Shown here in pieces: positions 26,978 to 37,072 of a stretch of DNA of 64,000 nucleotides. Within the stretch, counting starts at the first letter, position 1. Each line of letters opens with the position of its first letter. The position numbers and the translations under genes are program-made. This DNA is from Candidatus Kapaibacterium sp. (GTDB lineage Bacteria; Bacteroidota; Ignavibacteria; Kapaibacteriales; Kapaibacteriaceae). The notes under the pieces were generated by a model that saw only the letters and a program-made list of their open reading frames with translations, did no database searches and was not told the DNA's origin. The stretch is taken from NCBI GenBank assembly GCA_022842685.1, contig JALHPC010000003.1, forward strand, positions 50,585 to 114,584, read 5' to 3'.

Positions 26978-29900
26978 ATGCGGTCGTTGTTTGCCCTCTT
27001 GTTAGTTCTCTTCTCCACTACTATCCTCTCGGCCTCGGTGTCGCAACCGCGTGTGTTCGTCGAGAATCGCGGTCAGTGGTCGTCCCACATTCTTTACGCC
27101 GCTCCTGCGGCCTCCGGAACAGTGCTCGTTACACGCACTGGCATGATGGTGATCCAATCGGGCATTGCTTCCGATGGTTCCGAACGCCAGCACGCGGTGT
27201 CGTTCGATGTGATCGGCAGTGTGGGTTGCTCCGATGTTGTTGCCGACACTCCAGCTGATTTGCCCCGTGTACACTCTACCGCTGCGCGTGGACCGCTCAC
27301 ATCCTCGCTAGCAGCTAGCCGGGTGGTAACGCGCAACGTCCTGCCCGGTGTGCACCTTGAATACGTATGGGAGGGTGACGCTGTCCGCTATAATGTCCTC
27401 GTCGATGCTCAACACACTCTTCCCTCTACGCTATTCTCTGTAAAGGGGGCTTCGAACGTCCACGCAACCACGGACGGGTTCTCGTGCACAACCGAACTCG
27501 GCGATATCGCCATGGCAGGAACTGTGGCATATCTCGATGGCACAGGCAAGCGCCTACCAGTTCGTACAACGTCAACGGCTAACGCTATAGGATTCGACGT
27601 TACCAACAGAAGCGTGGCACAAGCCATGGTGGTCGACCCCATCATCAACGTGCGAACCATTAAGGGAACAAAGGCCGAAGATGTAACCTCGGTGGCACGC
27701 GATCGCGAAGGTAACCTTGTCATTGCCGGCTCGACGGCGTCAATGGATCTCGTCGTGCCTGCGGGCGGTGCTTTCGCCATGCCTATCGCACGTCGCGATG
27801 GCTTTATCGCCTGCGTTGCTCCCGACCTATCCCGCATCATTGCGTGGACGTATGTTGCCGGCGATTCAAACGAGTCGGTGAATGGCGTTGCCATTGCACC
27901 CAATGGTGATATCTGGGCAACAGGGGAATCCAACTCGCGATCAATCGCCCCCGCAGAACTCATGACTGGCACTGCCACGGGAACAGTCGACGGCTTTGTG
28001 CTTCGGTTCTCGAACAATCTCGCCATGCTCCATGGAGGCGTGTGGCTTCCAGGCAATAACGAAGATCGGCCACTCGCTATCGCCGTCGACCAGAATGGTA
28101 TTGCCGCCGTATGCGGACAAACAAACTCAAACTTTGGGCTCATTAACGCGCCAGGTTTCGATCGGACGTATAACGGTGACCTCGATGCCTTCTACATTCT
28201 GATAGATCCGCTAGGCCGATCGGTGACAGCTTCTTCGTATATGGGGGGGCGCGGGGATGATGCCTTTACTACCGTGACGTTCGACGGTGGCGGTAGTGTG
28301 ATTCTTGGTGGTTGGACCGCGAACAACAACTTTCCGACTCATCCACAGAAGACGCAGGTCTTCATTCCCGATCCGTACGACAACGGTGGACGCTACGAAG
28401 AACAGGGTCAAAACCCTTACGACATTAGCTACAACGGTGGGCAGACCGACGCCGTCTGCGTGAAGTTCAATAACGAAGGCCAGATCATCTTCTCTACGTT
28501 CTTCGGTGGTGGTGGCGTTGATCGTCCAACCCGTGTGCTTGCCGACAACGACAATCGCGTTGTTCTTGTTGGTACCACTACGTCCAACGATCTTCCAGTG
28601 CTTCCTGCGGGCTCGACAGCGCACGCCGGAGGTGTCGACGTCTTTACCGTTGGCCTAACGACGGATGGTCTTCGGCTTCGCAGTTGTATGTATTACGGAG
28701 GTAGTCGCGACGACGTAGCTCACGATGCCATCCTCCGCGATGCCGCATCCGTTATCGTCGTTGGCGCTACGAACTCGTCCGACATCCCCGAGGTAGGTCC
28801 AGGGTCTTCGGGAACGAAAGCGGCCGGTGTCGATGGATTCTTAGCAGTCCTAATGAACAACGAGACGTTGATAAGTACGGTGTTCGGACAGGATGGCGAC
28901 GACATTGCCAAGGCCGTCGTTCGCGATGACATCGGCGACCTGTACATCGCGGGCGTTTCGTCATCTACCTTGGGCGACCAACTTCAAAGCGACGACCACG
29001 ACGTGTTCGTTTCGAAGTTTGCCTTCGGCGCTGTTACGCTTCGTTCGCTCACAACAAATAACGTGTGTTCTGGAGCGCGTATCAACCTTGCTTGGGTTGC
29101 CGAGGGAGTCGTCACGCCCACGACGTATTCGCTTGAGTACTCGCCCGACGGTGGTAACACATGGGAGTCCATTGCCTCAAATCTATCGGCTCAAAGCTTT
29201 AGCTGGGTTGTTCCCGATTCCATCACGGCGTCTCGTACTGGTACCATTCGCGTTCGGTCGAACCGAGGACACGTTTCGGGGACTGCTGCCAACTTGATTG
29301 TCGACGTACGTCCTACCTTCAACACGCAACCGCAATCCGGCGAGTTTTGTGTCGGTGGCCGCATCGAGCTTTCTTCTGGCAACGTAACAGGCGCAGCGCC
29401 TACGTTCGTTTGGCGTAAGAATGGTCAGCCCGTAGCTGGCGCAACCTCTGCAACCCTTGTTATTGAATCGGCCTCTGCCGATGATGCCGGAACGTATTCT
29501 GTTGTTGCCACCACAGGATGCGGCTCTACTTCAAGTGCAGACGCGCTGGTTGGTGTTACGTCGGCCCCCGTTATCACAACGCAACCAGAGTCGGCAAATC
29601 TGAATGCAGGTGCTTCCACGTCTCTCTCTGTCGCTGCCCGTGGCCCTAACCTTCGCTATCAGTGGGAGTTCAATGACAGCCCAATCGATGGTGCAACATC
29701 GGCAACGTTACGGCTTACAGATGTAGGCCCGTCGGCCGCCGGACGCTATCGCTGTGTTGTTACGTCGGACTGCGGAACTACGACCTCGGACGTTGCCACG
29801 ATTAATGTCGGCCTCGTTTCGGTTGATGATGAACAGGTCAACTCGTATGTGTCGATGTTCCCAAATCCTGCGAACAGTGTGGTCACTGTTTCGACGGTTG

Positions 29901-30085
29901 ATGCCTCATCAATGCTTGCAATTCGGATCGTCGATGTGCTTGGTAATGCCGTCATCAACACATCAATCATTCAGAGTCAGCAGTCGTCGACAATCCCAGT
30001 AGCCGCACTGCCCAATGGCATTTACACCGTAGTCGTACAGCGCGAAGGTAGTTCTGAATCTCTTCGACTCGTTATCCAGCGATAG
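26978..30085 (+). CDS. Secreted SBBP-like/beta-propeller protein with Ig-like domains and T9SS C-terminal sorting domain
   Basis: FVENRGQWSSHILYAA...VYLEYVWEGDAVRYNVLV-type N-terminus; repeated GGxxDD/GxxDAFYI blade-like segments; C-terminal VSMFPNPANSVVTVST...GIYTVVVQREGSSESLRLVIQR. Confidence 0.87.
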   Translation: MRSLFALLLVLFSTTILSASVSQPRVFVENRGQWSSHILYAAPAASGTVLVTRTGMMVIQSGIASDGSERQHAVSFDVIGSVGCSDVVADTPADLPRVHSTAARGPLTSSLAASRVVTRNVLPGVHLEYVWEGDAVRYNVLVDAQHTLPSTLFSVKGASNVHATTDGFSCTTELGDIAMAGTVAYLDGTGKRLPVRTTSTANAIGFDVTNRSVAQAMVVDPIINVRTIKGTKAEDVTSVARDREGNLVIAGSTASMDLVVPAGGAFAMPIARRDGFIACVAPDLSRIIAWTYVAGDSNESVNGVAIAPNGDIWATGESNSRSIAPAELMTGTATGTVDGFVLRFSNNLAMLHGGVWLPGNNEDRPLAIAVDQNGIAAVCGQTNSNFGLINAPGFDRTYNGDLDAFYILIDPLGRSVTASSYMGGRGDDAFTTVTFDGGGSVILGGWTANNNFPTHPQKTQVFIPDPYDNGGRYEEQGQNPYDISYNGGQTDAVCVKFNNEGQIIFSTFFGGGGVDRPTRVLADNDNRVVLVGTTTSNDLPVLPAGSTAHAGGVDVFTVGLTTDGLRLRSCMYYGGSRDDVAHDAILRDAASVIVVGATNSSDIPEVGPGSSGTKAAGVDGFLAVLMNNETLISTVFGQDGDDIAKAVVRDDIGDLYIAGVSSSTLGDQLQSDDHDVFVSKFAFGAVTLRSLTTNNVCSGARINLAWVAEGVVTPTTYSLEYSPDGGNTWESIASNLSAQSFSWVVPDSITASRTGTIRVRSNRGHVSGTAANLIVDVRPTFNTQPQSGEFCVGGRIELSSGNVTGAAPTFVWRKNGQPVAGATSATLVIESASADDAGTYSVVATTGCGSTSSADALVGVTSAPVITTQPESANLNAGASTSLSVAARGPNLRYQWEFNDSPIDGATSATLRLTDVGPSAAGRYRCVVTSDCGTTTSDVATINVGLVSVDDEQVNSYVSMFPNPANSVVTVSTVDASSMLAIRIVDVLGNAVINTSIIQSQQSSTIPVAALPNGIYTVVVQREGSSESLRLVIQR

Positions 30086-30090
30086 AAACG

Positions 30091-31110
30091 CTAGTGGGCC
30101 AGGTAGTTTCGAACTGAAGCTGCCTGGCCTGCTAGTCGTTGAAGGAACGTGTGGAAGTGCTGTGGGCTACAGTCCGCCGGTACGTAGGCGTTGAGATACA
30201 ACGCCGATGCCGAGCCGTCACCAGCAGAGGCGATGCTCAGGTTGCCAAACTTTAAGGGATCCTCGTTGAATGCAAGTAGGGGAATGCAGGCCGCGTTGGC
30301 GGTCTCATCATCGGGCATGCCTGCTACGAGTGCGTAGACGTTACGGAACTCAACATCGCCCAACCACAGGGTGCTGCTTTCGGTATACAGCAGTATGGGT
30401 TCGGGGCGAAGATTGTCGATGAAACCTATCTCGAACACTCCACGTGGCTTGGGTCTGTGGGTTATGCCAGCAGCATCAAGTGCCTTCATTACGCGATCAT
30501 CGGCTGTTTCGCGATTGTTCATTCGAAACATGTCTGCAATCTGTGGATGAACACCCTGTTCCAGGCTGTCGCTCTTTAGCGTTAGAGCGCGAATGAAGGC
30601 CTCTGAACCCACTAGGACGAGAATCTTGTGGAGGGTGGTGGTATCGATAATGGCTGGGACTTCAGCAGTCAGGAAGTATTCGCCAGAGCGCTGGTTGAAC
30701 GAGTAATGCACTAGAGGTACTGCCTCGGAACACTCGAGAAGATATCGCGCGATACGCGGTGTAATCTCGGGGCGATACGTCAATGACGCATAGATTTCGC
30801 GACGCTCGGGGCCAGCCGAGTCAACCCGATAGGTGCTGTTCAGCATTCGAATCGCAACGGTCTGTTCCGGAATAGTATCAGGGTTGTACGTCACCAAATA
30901 GACTTCGCCCTGCTCGGGATAGTACGTTGCCGGAAGCAGTCCAAGTGAACGTTGCAATCGAACGTCCGGCCCGTTACCAGGCGCCACATATCCTGGAACG
31001 ATGTCGACAAAGCGAAACGAGTTGAGCGGTTTCGACTCTTGAGCGCTGAGCGCCAAACACGACAAGGATCCGATTCCAGCAACGAACAGACACAAACGAA
31101 GAAGATGCAT
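30091..31110 (-). CDS. Hypothetical secreted protein
   Basis: ATG at 31110 with signal peptide MHLLRLCLFVAGIGSLSCLALSAQ; no family recognised. Confidence 0.6.
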   Translation of the reverse strand: MHLLRLCLFVAGIGSLSCLALSAQESKPLNSFRFVDIVPGYVAPGNGPDVRLQRSLGLLPATYYPEQGEVYLVTYNPDTIPEQTVAIRMLNSTYRVDSAGPERREIYASLTYRPEITPRIARYLLECSEAVPLVHYSFNQRSGEYFLTAEVPAIIDTTTLHKILVLVGSEAFIRALTLKSDSLEQGVHPQIADMFRMNNRETADDRVMKALDAAGITHRPKPRGVFEIGFIDNLRPEPILLYTESSTLWLGDVEFRNVYALVAGMPDDETANAACIPLLAFNEDPLKFGNLSIASAGDGSASALYLNAYVPADCSPQHFHTFLQRLAGQAASVRNYLAH

Positions 31111-31182
31111 ACGAGGTAAGGTGATTATTGACGAAATGCAAGATAGCCGATAGACCTGTTGTTCGTGCCACGAAAAGGTAAC

Positions 31183-31213
31183 TTGGCGAAGCCACGTGTT
31201 GTTCATAACTTTG
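31183..31213 (+). promoter_or_regulatory. Promoter TTG-N20-TAACTTTG upstream of ppk1
   Basis: Consensus-like -33/-7 elements about 60 bp before the ATG. Confidence 0.55.
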
Positions 31214-31272
31214 GCACTCTGTGCCCGCGTGAACGCCACGCATAGAATCCGTAGATTGATTACTCCAAATGT

Positions 31273-33387
31273 ATGCCCCGCACCTCGCGAAAAGTATCCT
31301 CAAAGTCAGCCATTGATGGCGTAACGTCGGCCACAGATCTCGATGATGAATCGCTTTACCTAAACCGCGAGCTGTCGTGGCTGGCGTTTAACGAACGTGT
31401 TTTAGAGGAAGCGGCCGACGCCTCGCATCCCCTGCTTGAACGCCTGAAGTTTTTGTCCATCTTTGGTACCAACCTCGACGAATTCTTCATGATTCGCGTA
31501 GCTGGGCTCAAGGAGCAGATCTACAGTGGCGTCACAGAGTTGTCGAGCGATGGCATGACGCCGAGCGAACAGCTACGTCAGATTCGTAGCGAGCTGTTGC
31601 CGCTATTACAGCGACAAAGCGCCATCTTTCATCGCGATGTCGTTCCGGCTTTAGCCAAGGAGGGCATCCAGATTCATGGCTTCGCCGAACTTGGCGCCGA
31701 AGAACGCCTTGAGTTTGAGCGTGACTTTATCGACAACATCATGCCGGTGCTAACACCGCTTGCGCTCGACCCCGGCCATCCGTTTCCGCGCCTCCTGAAT
31801 CGCTCACTCAATATCGCCTTTGTGGTGACCGAAGACGTAGACGGACAGCGTGAGACCAAGATCGCCGTGCTGCAGCTTCCTTCGGCTCTGCCAAGGCTCG
31901 TTCGCTTGCAGCGGCCTACCGGCTATCACTACGTGTTGCTCGATGAGATCATCAGAGCTCATGCCGGCATTCTATTCCCTGGCTTTGACTTTCAAGAGTC
32001 GCACGTCTTCCGTGTTACGCGCGACGCCGACGTCGAGATTGCCGAAGATGAAGCCAACGACCTGATTACCGCAGTAGCCGAAGGCATACGTCAGCGCTCA
32101 TGGGGTACCGACCCCGTGCGCCTAGAAGTCGGCCCCGACATGCCGCGATTCCTTCAGAACTTTCTTGTCAAGTCGCTCGACCTCGAAAACGCCGACGTCT
32201 ATCAGACCGATGTTCCTCTGAACCTACAAGACTTTATGGCGCTCATGGCGGTCGACCGTCGCAAGCTCAAGGATCCTCCGTTTGTGTCGCGCACCCTTCC
32301 CGAGTTCTCGCAGGAAGGCGTGAGCATATTCGACACGCTGAAGGATGGCGATCTTATGGTTCATCACCCGTTCGATTCGTTTACCCACTCGGTGGTGACG
32401 TTCCTGCGCCAGGCAGCCAACGACCCCCAGGTACTTGCTATAAAAATTACGCTCTACCGTGCTGGCGGCTCGTCGCCCGTTATCGAAGCACTCCGCGAAG
32501 CCGCCATGAACGGTAAAAACGTCACGGCCTTCGTCGAGCTGAAAGCGCGATTCGACGAGGAGAACAACATTGCCTGGGCTCGCACGCTCGAGAATGCCGG
32601 TGTGCACGTAGTGTATGGCGTGTTAGGACTTAAAACCCACTGCAAGGTATGCCTTGTTATTCGCAAGGAAGGTCGCAACGTGCTGACGTATGCCCACGTT
32701 GCCACGGGCAACTACAACCTAACGAGCTCGCGGCTGTATACCGACTTTGGCGTGTTTACGGCCCGACAGGAGTTCGAGCGCGACTTTGTTCATTTATTCA
32801 ACGTTCTCACTGGCTACTCCAAGTACAACGCATGGCAGCACATCAGTGTAGCGCCCAGTACGTTGCGCCCTAAACTCGTCGAGCTTATCCGTCGCGAAGC
32901 CGAAAACAAGCGGGCTGGCAAGCCAGCCCGCATTGTTGCCAAGATGAACGCCCTGATTGATCACGATCTTATCCGCGAACTCTATGCCGCGTCGCAAGCC
33001 GGCGTACAGATCGACCTGATCGTACGCGGTGTGTGTACGCTGCGGCCAGGCATACCTGGCGTAAGCGACACCATCACGGTGCGCAGCATCTTGGATCGCT
33101 TCCTTGAACATTCACGGGTGTTTTGGTTCGAGAATGCTGGCGCGCCCGACGTCTTCATTGCTTCGGCCGACTGGATGACGCGCAACATGGAACGTCGCGT
33201 CGAGCTCATGTTCCCCGTATACGAACCACGCCTTAGGCAGCGCCTGCGCGAACTGCTCGACATCTACCTGTCTGACAACGTAAAGGCCCGCGTTCTTCAA
33301 AACGATGGGCGTTATACACGTGCAGTTGCCGGCGACGATTCGCTACGCGTTCAGACCTACCTCCTGCAGCAGGTACGCCGTCGATGA
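31273..33387 (+). CDS. ppk1: Polyphosphate kinase 1
   Basis: LYLNRELSWLAFNERVLEEA...LKFLSIFGTNLDEFFMIRVAGLKEQ; LKTHCKVCLVIRKEG; YAHVATGNYN; AGVQIDLIVRGVCTLRPG. Confidence 0.97.
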   Translation: MPRTSRKVSSKSAIDGVTSATDLDDESLYLNRELSWLAFNERVLEEAADASHPLLERLKFLSIFGTNLDEFFMIRVAGLKEQIYSGVTELSSDGMTPSEQLRQIRSELLPLLQRQSAIFHRDVVPALAKEGIQIHGFAELGAEERLEFERDFIDNIMPVLTPLALDPGHPFPRLLNRSLNIAFVVTEDVDGQRETKIAVLQLPSALPRLVRLQRPTGYHYVLLDEIIRAHAGILFPGFDFQESHVFRVTRDADVEIAEDEANDLITAVAEGIRQRSWGTDPVRLEVGPDMPRFLQNFLVKSLDLENADVYQTDVPLNLQDFMALMAVDRRKLKDPPFVSRTLPEFSQEGVSIFDTLKDGDLMVHHPFDSFTHSVVTFLRQAANDPQVLAIKITLYRAGGSSPVIEALREAAMNGKNVTAFVELKARFDEENNIAWARTLENAGVHVVYGVLGLKTHCKVCLVIRKEGRNVLTYAHVATGNYNLTSSRLYTDFGVFTARQEFERDFVHLFNVLTGYSKYNAWQHISVAPSTLRPKLVELIRREAENKRAGKPARIVAKMNALIDHDLIRELYAASQAGVQIDLIVRGVCTLRPGIPGVSDTITVRSILDRFLEHSRVFWFENAGAPDVFIASADWMTRNMERRVELMFPVYEPRLRQRLRELLDIYLSDNVKARVLQNDGRYTRAVAGDDSLRVQTYLLQQVRRR

Positions 33388-34592
33388 CCCTGTGGCTTGC
33401 ACTACGATACCTGCGCCCACGGCGCTCGTTCATTACCGTCATTAGTGCGTTGAGTGTGCTTGGTATCATCATTGGTACTGCTGCTCTCATCATCGTGATG
33501 TCGATCTTCAATGGCTTCCGCGTGGTTGCTACGTCGATGATGACGCACTTTGGCCCTCATGCTACAATTGTTCCTTCGCAGGGCACTACCCTTGCCAATG
33601 TTGATGCAATCATGGCGCGCCTACCTGCCGACGCCGTTGCTGTGCCCCTGGTTGAATCGTCGGTTGTCCTTCAGTTCCGCTCGTCTACTAGCGTAGGGCG
33701 CGCAATTGGCTTGCGCCCCGCCGACGCACCACGCTTCATGGGCGTGCGCACGTCCACCATTGTTGGTCGGTACGACCCTCTACCAACCAACGGCACGGCT
33801 AGTGTGGTGATAGGTGCATCGATGGCCGATCGACTTTCGCTGTTTCCGGGTGACACCGTTACGTTGTTGTCGCCTGCGAACATCGAGCGGGCCATTCTCA
33901 CCATGGCTCAGCCAACGGGGATACGTGCAGTTGTTCGCGGCCTGTTTCAATCGAACACGTCGCGCGAGGCCGACGACACCTGGCTTGTTACCGATGCTGC
34001 CACCGTGCAGCGCCTAGCCAGCACTCCGCACGCCACGTCGATTCACATTACTCTCGCCAACGCATCGGCCGTTGCCCCCTTCCAAGAAATGATGCAAGGG
34101 GCACTGGGAAACCAGGTGCAAACACTGTCGTGGAAGGATGTGAACAAGGGGCTGTATGATACGATGCGCCTCGAACGCATTGGGTCGTTCATTGTGCTGT
34201 CGCTCATCATTGTGGTGGCCGTGTTCAACGTGCTTGTGTCGCTTACACTTGGAGTAACAGAGAAGCGACGCGACATTGCCGTTCTCAAGACCTCGGGGGC
34301 AACCGACGTGAACGTGCGGTCGATTTGGATGTGGCAGGGGATGATACTCGGCGTGGGTGCTACCATCGTTGGCTGTACGATTGGTACGCTGTTGGCACTA
34401 GGCCAGCAACATTTTGGCTGGATTGCGCTGCATGGCGATGGCTACTTGGTGCCAACCATGCCGGTAGAGCTTGACGCGTGGGACGTAGCTGCCACGGCGG
34501 TTGTGAGTGTGGTGCTGGCAAGCTTGGCTGCCGTCTATCCGGCCCGCCGAGCATCGTCGATGCGGATTGCCGAAGCTATCCGTGTGGAATAG
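33384..34592 (+). CDS. LolC/LolE-type lipoprotein-releasing ABC transporter permease (FtsX-like)
   Basis: LALRYLRPRRSFITVISALSVLGIIIGTAALIIVMSIFNGF; C-terminal FtsX domain; ATGA overlap with ppk1. Confidence 0.88.
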   Translation: MTLWLALRYLRPRRSFITVISALSVLGIIIGTAALIIVMSIFNGFRVVATSMMTHFGPHATIVPSQGTTLANVDAIMARLPADAVAVPLVESSVVLQFRSSTSVGRAIGLRPADAPRFMGVRTSTIVGRYDPLPTNGTASVVIGASMADRLSLFPGDTVTLLSPANIERAILTMAQPTGIRAVVRGLFQSNTSREADDTWLVTDAATVQRLASTPHATSIHITLANASAVAPFQEMMQGALGNQVQTLSWKDVNKGLYDTMRLERIGSFIVLSLIIVVAVFNVLVSLTLGVTEKRRDIAVLKTSGATDVNVRSIWMWQGMILGVGATIVGCTIGTLLALGQQHFGWIALHGDGYLVPTMPVELDAWDVAATAVVSVVLASLAAVYPARRASSMRIAEAIRVE

Positions 34593-35722
34593 TCGAGCAA
34601 CTCGAGAACGCGTAGGGTAATGTCGTCGCATACGCGGTATCCCTCGCCAGTGAGCGACAAACGACCAGTGCTTACATCGACCATGCCGGCGTCGATCCAA
34701 AACGTAAGGTGGGGCTGCAAGGCGGCAAGAATGTCAATGCCAAAGCGTTGGCGAACTACATCAAGCGGAATTCCATCGGCTCGCAAGTGCAGGAACACAA
34801 ACTCTTCGAGCTGCTGTTGGTTGTCGAGTACTTCGACGGTGGCCTGCGGTAATGTGCCCTGTTCGACGGATTTGGTCCACGCCGTTAAGCTGCGCTGATT
34901 GCAGTAGCGCATGTTGCCTAGACGTCCGTGTGCGCTCGGACCAAATGCCCAGTGATCTTGTGCGTGCCAATAGGTAAGGTTATGGCGGCATTCACGTCCG
35001 GCCTTGGCAAAGTTGCTCACTTCGTATTGCCGATATCCGGCTTGTGTTAGCGTAGTGATGGCCATCGCATACATCTCGGCGTCGAGTTCTTCGGCATGTG
35101 GTGTAACGAGGCCCTTTTTAAGCTGAGCATACAATGGCGTGCCATGCTCGTAAATCAGCGAGTAGGCGCTGATGTGGTCGGGTTCGAGCTCGATCATACG
35201 GGCGAGCGACGCCGCAAACGAGGCGAGTGTTTGTGGTGGCAGGGCGAACATCAGGTCCATGTTCACATTGTCGAACCCCACCATGCGGGCTAGGCGCATG
35301 GCTTCGACGGCGTCGTGAGCGCTATGGATACGTTGCAGAAAGGCCAGCTCGTTTTCGTGAAACGACTGTACCCCAAACGACAAGCGATTTACGCCAGCGG
35401 CGCGGTAGCCTTCGAGCGACGCAGCCGACACTGTACCAGGATTGCATTCCATGGTGATTTCGACGTCGGGCTGTACGTTCCACGAGCTACGCAAGCTCGA
35501 CAGCAACGAACTGATGTGATCGGGCTCTAGTAGTGATGGCGTGCCGCCGCCAAAGAAGATGCTGGTAATGGGGGCGTTGGTAGCCGAGGCAGCACGCAAC
35601 GCAATTTCGCGATGGAGTGTGGCAACAAATGGCTCGATGTACTTGAGCGACTCTATGGAGTAAAAGTCGCAGTACGAGCACTTTCGTTCGCAAAAGGGGA
35701 TATGAAGGTAAAGGGCGGCCAC
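34535..35722 (-). CDS. hemW: HemW-like radical SAM protein (coproporphyrinogen III oxidase family)
   Basis: LYLHIPFCERKCSYCDFYS (CxxxCxxC), SIFFGGGTPSLL, RLSFGVQSFHENELAFLQRIHSA. Confidence 0.93.
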   Translation of the reverse strand: MAALYLHIPFCERKCSYCDFYSIESLKYIEPFVATLHREIALRAASATNAPITSIFFGGGTPSLLEPDHISSLLSSLRSSWNVQPDVEITMECNPGTVSAASLEGYRAAGVNRLSFGVQSFHENELAFLQRIHSAHDAVEAMRLARMVGFDNVNMDLMFALPPQTLASFAASLARMIELEPDHISAYSLIYEHGTPLYAQLKKGLVTPHAEELDAEMYAMAITTLTQAGYRQYEVSNFAKAGRECRHNLTYWHAQDHWAFGPSAHGRLGNMRYCNQRSLTAWTKSVEQGTLPQATVEVLDNQQQLEEFVFLHLRADGIPLDVVRQRFGIDILAALQPHLTFWIDAGMVDVSTGRLSLTGEGYRVCDDITLRVLELLDYSTRIASAIRIDDARRAG

Positions 35723-35723
35723 G

Positions 35724-36299
35724 TTACTTCACAATCGAAAACATGCGGTCGAAACGCGGGTGGCCGCTGCCTAACGAGTCGGCATCGGCCCACGACCAAT
35801 AGATAAACATCGGCTGCCCTTCGATATGGTCGGTTGGCAGGAAGCCCCACGACCTAGAGTCGTACGAGTTGGCGCGGTTGTCGCCCACTACATAGACCAT
35901 GTCCTTCGGCACGACAAAACCATCCAACGGGGCTTCGAGCACTAGCAGTGGATTCATCACGGCCGCCATTGGTGGGTCGGGCAGCCGTCGGCCATTCACC
36001 TGTATACCGGTAGGTGTTAGGTGTATCGAGTCGCCAGCAATGCCTACAATCCGCTTGATGAGAAGGGGCGTCGTGGATTCACGCGCAGCCGATGCTGGCA
36101 AACGAAACACCACGACGTCGCCCCGCTGCGGTTCGCCAAAGGCGAATGCAAGCTTGCTTACAACGATATGGTCACCCGGCAAGAGCGTGTTTTCCATTGA
36201 GTGCGACGGAATGCGGAAGGCACCGAGTACGAAGATTTTGAGCACGAGTGCTAATGCCGCAGCGACGAGCGCCGACACGAGCGCATCCTTCCACGTCAT
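35724..36299 (-). CDS. lepB: Signal peptidase I
   Basis: FRIPSHSMENTLLPGDHIVVSK; LIKRIVGIAGD; VVGDNRANSYDSRSWG. Confidence 0.92.
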   Translation of the reverse strand: MTWKDALVSALVAAALALVLKIFVLGAFRIPSHSMENTLLPGDHIVVSKLAFAFGEPQRGDVVVFRLPASAARESTTPLLIKRIVGIAGDSIHLTPTGIQVNGRRLPDPPMAAVMNPLLVLEAPLDGFVVPKDMVYVVGDNRANSYDSRSWGFLPTDHIEGQPMFIYWSWADADSLGSGHPRFDRMFSIVK

Positions 36300-37066
36300 G
36301 ACTGTGGTTCTGCCGATTGGAATGGCCAGCGCAAGACTGCCGTTAGGCGTCCAAAGATGTTCTCGTAGGCGATAGGGCCAATCACGCGACTGTCGATGCT
36401 TTCGGCGTCGTTATCGCCAAGGCAAAAGGCATAGTCGCGCTCTACCACGTAGTGGCTGGCGTGGGCACCGTCGATTGTGTGACCATTGGCATTTACGGAG
36501 TGATGTTCGCGTGCGATGAACGTTGCCCACGCTTCCCACGCCGTGGTAGCGTCCAGCCGCAGAGTGTCGCCCCGTCGCGGCACGCGCAGCGGGCCATAGT
36601 TCCGAAGTGTAAACAGTGCCCCTTTTGGAAAGGTAATGTAGGCCTCGCCTCCGGGAGTTATCGATCGGCGTGGTAGGGTGCGGACACAGGTATTGTTCAC
36701 AATAAGACTGTCGCCACGAACGGTAACGGTATCACCGGCGCAAGCTACCACGCGCTTAAGCCACACTTCGGCATGTTGGGGTGATACCTCGTCGCGATAG
36801 CCAGGAAAGGCGAATACTACGACGTCGCCACGTTGTGGATAGCTCCACTGCCATAGGCTGTGGTGTGGGACGAACGAGCGCACGACGAACGGTGCAAGAC
36901 TCTTGGTGCTTAGCTGGTACGACCAGTGATTGGCAAGCACGGCTTCGTTTGGAGCTACAGTAGGCGTCATCGACGATGTGCTAACGCCGTAGGTGCCGAA
37001 TACCATGCCAAGGGCAAGAAATGTGGCGACGGAGCAGGTAATGGCGATGGTTCGACGCCGCAGCAT
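36296..37066 (-). CDS. Signal peptidase I (divergent paralogue)
   Basis: VSTSSMTPTVAPNEAVLANHW; WLKRVVACAGDTV; CLGDNDAESIDSRVIG. Confidence 0.87.
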   Translation of the reverse strand: MLRRRTIAITCSVATFLALGMVFGTYGVSTSSMTPTVAPNEAVLANHWSYQLSTKSLAPFVVRSFVPHHSLWQWSYPQRGDVVVFAFPGYRDEVSPQHAEVWLKRVVACAGDTVTVRGDSLIVNNTCVRTLPRRSITPGGEAYITFPKGALFTLRNYGPLRVPRRGDTLRLDATTAWEAWATFIAREHHSVNANGHTIDGAHASHYVVERDYAFCLGDNDAESIDSRVIGPIAYENIFGRLTAVLRWPFQSAEPQS

Positions 37067-37072
37067 GTACGG

